Source of the DNA: Nitrogeniibacter sp041600915
GTDB taxonomy: Bacteria; Pseudomonadota; Gammaproteobacteria; Burkholderiales; Rhodocyclaceae
Assembly (NCBI GenBank): GCA_041600915.1
Contig: JBFIJC010000223.1
Coordinates: forward strand, 1-6,425
Direction of reading: 5' to 3'
DNA: 6,425 nucleotides
In this document: piece by piece, positions 5,492-6,425 of the stretch
Numbering within the stretch: the first letter of the stretch is position 1
How the letters are laid out: every line of letters starts with the position of its first letter
Position numbers and translations under genes: made by a program
Notes under the pieces: generated by a model
The model's database searches: none
Seen by the model: only the letters and a program-made list of their open reading frames with translations
Told to the model about the DNA's origin: nothing

Positions 5492-6160
5492 ATGCCCACC
5501 ACCCGCCTCACCATCAAGCGCCTCACCCTCAGCCTCACCCTCGCCGCGTGCCTCGCGCCACTCGGCCAGGCGCACGCCAAAGACGTGCAAAGCCTGGTTG
5601 TTGCCGGCGGTTGCTTCTGGTGTGTCGAGTCCGATTTCGAATCCGTCCCCGGCGTGATCGAAGCCGTCTCCGGCTACACCGGCGGCCACACCGCCAACCC
5701 CACCTACAAGCAGGTGACCGGCGGCAATACCGGCCACTACGAAGCGGTCAGGATCAGCTACGACGCCGACATCGTCAGCTACGACAAGCTCATCCACCTG
5801 TTCTTCCGCTCCATCGACCCCCTTGATGCCGGCGGCCAGTTCTGCGACCGCGGCAGCAGCTACCGCACCGCCATCTTCGTCGACACCGCCGAGCAGCGTG
5901 CCATCGCCCAGGCCGCGCTCGACGCTGCCCAGAAGCAGCTCGGCAAACCCATCGTCACCCCCATCGTCGACGCCAAGCCCTTCACCGTCGCCGAGGACTA
6001 CCACCAGGACTACTACAAAGGCGGCGGCTACACGCTCACCCGTCGCGGCCCGAAGTCGCAGATCGAGGCCTACAAGTTCTACCGGAAGAGTTGCGGACGC
6101 GATGCCCGTGTGGCCGATCTCTGGGGTGCGGATGCGCCGTTTGTGCATCACGGGAAGTAG
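5492..6160 (+). CDS. msrA: Peptide-methionine (S)-S-oxide reductase MsrA, exported
   Basis: MsrA reduces the S epimer of methionine sulfoxide in oxidised proteins. The product has 222 residues and starts at ATG behind AAGGAG. Residues 1-29 form an export signal (basic RLTIKR, hydrophobic LTLSLTLAACLAPLG, likely SPase I site AHA29/K30), so it should act in the periplasm or envelope. The catalytic motif is GCFWC, with nucleophile Cys41 and an extra Cys44. Family active-site residues are in place: Tyr72 (NPTYKQV), Glu84 (GHYEAV), Asp119 and Tyr124 (CDRGSSYRT). Cys201 in YRKSCGRD is a good resolving cysteine, and Cys118 is a further one. The DYHQDYY region (169-175) and the terminal WG motif fit a full-length protein. 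No msrB domain is fused or adjacent. LAAC (17-20) also matches a lipobox, so a lipoprotein is possible. The electron donor for this periplasmic form cannot be told from the window. Confidence 0.95.
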   Translation: MPTTRLTIKRLTLSLTLAACLAPLGQAHAKDVQSLVVAGGCFWCVESDFESVPGVIEAVSGYTGGHTANPTYKQVTGGNTGHYEAVRISYDADIVSYDKLIHLFFRSIDPLDAGGQFCDRGSSYRTAIFVDTAEQRAIAQAALDAAQKQLGKPIVTPIVDAKPFTVAEDYHQDYYKGGGYTLTRRGPKSQIEAYKFYRKSCGRDARVADLWGADAPFVHHGK

Positions 6161-6425
6161 GAGCGAACAGATGTAGATTCTATGTTGCGCGGCAATCGTC
6201 GCCGAGCACCTCAGCACGATACAGCTGACAGTTCTTGTTGATGGCAAAGGCGATGCGCAGCAGCTTTCTGGCGATGATGCAGTGAGCGGCTGTACTCGAC
6301 ATACCGCGAGCAATCAGTTGATCGAATCGTTTGCGCCACAGTGCGCATCGACAGGCACTGACAGCGGCCATGTAGATCAGTCGGCGCTCTTCACCGTTGC
6401 CCTGCTTGGACAGGTGTCGCGGAGC
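6161..6425. mobile_element. End of an IS110-family insertion sequence (partial; exact boundary unknown)
   Basis: The transposase fragment marks one end of an insertion sequence continuing past the right edge. If msrA is intact, the element should terminate within about 6161-6179. IS110 elements typically lack long terminal inverted repeats, so the boundary cannot be fixed by eye. Its transposase-proximal 3' side is the end seen here. Confidence 0.6.
6180..6425 (-). CDS. IS110-family transposase, C-terminal part (cut by right edge)
   Basis: The minus-strand frame is open from the right edge to a TAG stop at 6182-6180, giving 81 residues. It reads APRHLSKQGNGEERRLIYMAAVSACRC and continues to ARKLLRIAFAINKN. 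This resembles the end of the C-terminal domain (PF02371, Transposase_20) of IS110-type transposases: a [L/I]SKxGN turn, a helix with an R-LIYMAAVSA pattern, then RG...A...RKLLRIAFA. These are DEDD-type recombinases guided by a bridge RNA. The N-terminal RuvC-like catalytic part and any bridge RNA lie outside the window, so intactness is unknown. The ATG at 6371 is internal to the domain and is not taken as the start. The stop lies 19 bp from the convergent msrA stop. Confidence 0.85.
   Translation of the reverse strand, partial: APRHLSKQGNGEERRLIYMAAVSACRCALWRKRFDQLIARGMSSTAAHCIIARKLLRIAFAINKNCQLYRAEVLGDDCRAT

Noticed and set aside
5363..6313. Minus-strand open frame spanning msrA
   Set aside because: It is antisense to msrA, which has a signal peptide and full active-site motifs; the Val/Gly/Asp-rich translation shows no domain.

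Overview
The window is GC-rich DNA with dense coding and Gram-negative features: an outer-membrane TonB-dependent receptor, Sec signal peptides, and REP-like palindromes between genes. Codon use, the small DUF-like membrane protein and the style of the palindromes suggest a betaproteobacterium, possibly of the Rhodocyclales (Azoarcus/Thauera/Zoogloea type). This placement is an inference from appearance, not from a marker gene.

Layout from left to right: (1) bases 1-368, minus strand, the N-terminal third of a nitrilase-superfamily carbon-nitrogen hydrolase that runs off the left edge. (2) 369-658, a divergent control region with an operator-like palindrome. (3) 659-1264, plus strand, an unrecognised 201-residue protein with an N-terminal membrane segment and a CHWYC motif. 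(4) 1265-1522, a REP-like repeat cluster between convergent genes, with two exact inverted copies of a 27-nt palindromic element and a 54-nt imperfect direct repeat. (5) 1523-2857, minus strand, a 444-residue DASS/SLC13 anion symporter. (6) 2858-3115, a second divergent control region. (7) 3116-5218, plus strand, a TonB-dependent outer-membrane receptor of 700 residues starting at GTG. (8) 5219-5491, an intergenic region with a second, unrelated inverted REP-like pair and a possible hairpin over the next gene's ribosome binding site. (9) 5492-6160, plus strand, an exported methionine sulfoxide reductase MsrA. (10) 6180-6425, minus strand, the C-terminal end of an IS110-family transposase that runs off the right edge.

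The genes do not form an operon. Each is separated by a divergent or convergent arrangement or by a repeat-bearing gap. Three products (transporter, receptor, exported MsrA) act in the envelope, but nothing in the sequence ties them into one pathway. The possible exception is the receptor and the DASS carrier, which are divergently transcribed from one 258-bp region and could share control.

I see no convincing undescribed multi-gene system. The observations most worth a second look are the repeat cluster that overlaps the end of a gene, the calcium-loop-like motif in a predicted extracellular loop of the receptor, the ambiguous lipobox/SPase I signal of MsrA, and the IS110 end lying within about 20 bp of the msrA stop codon.
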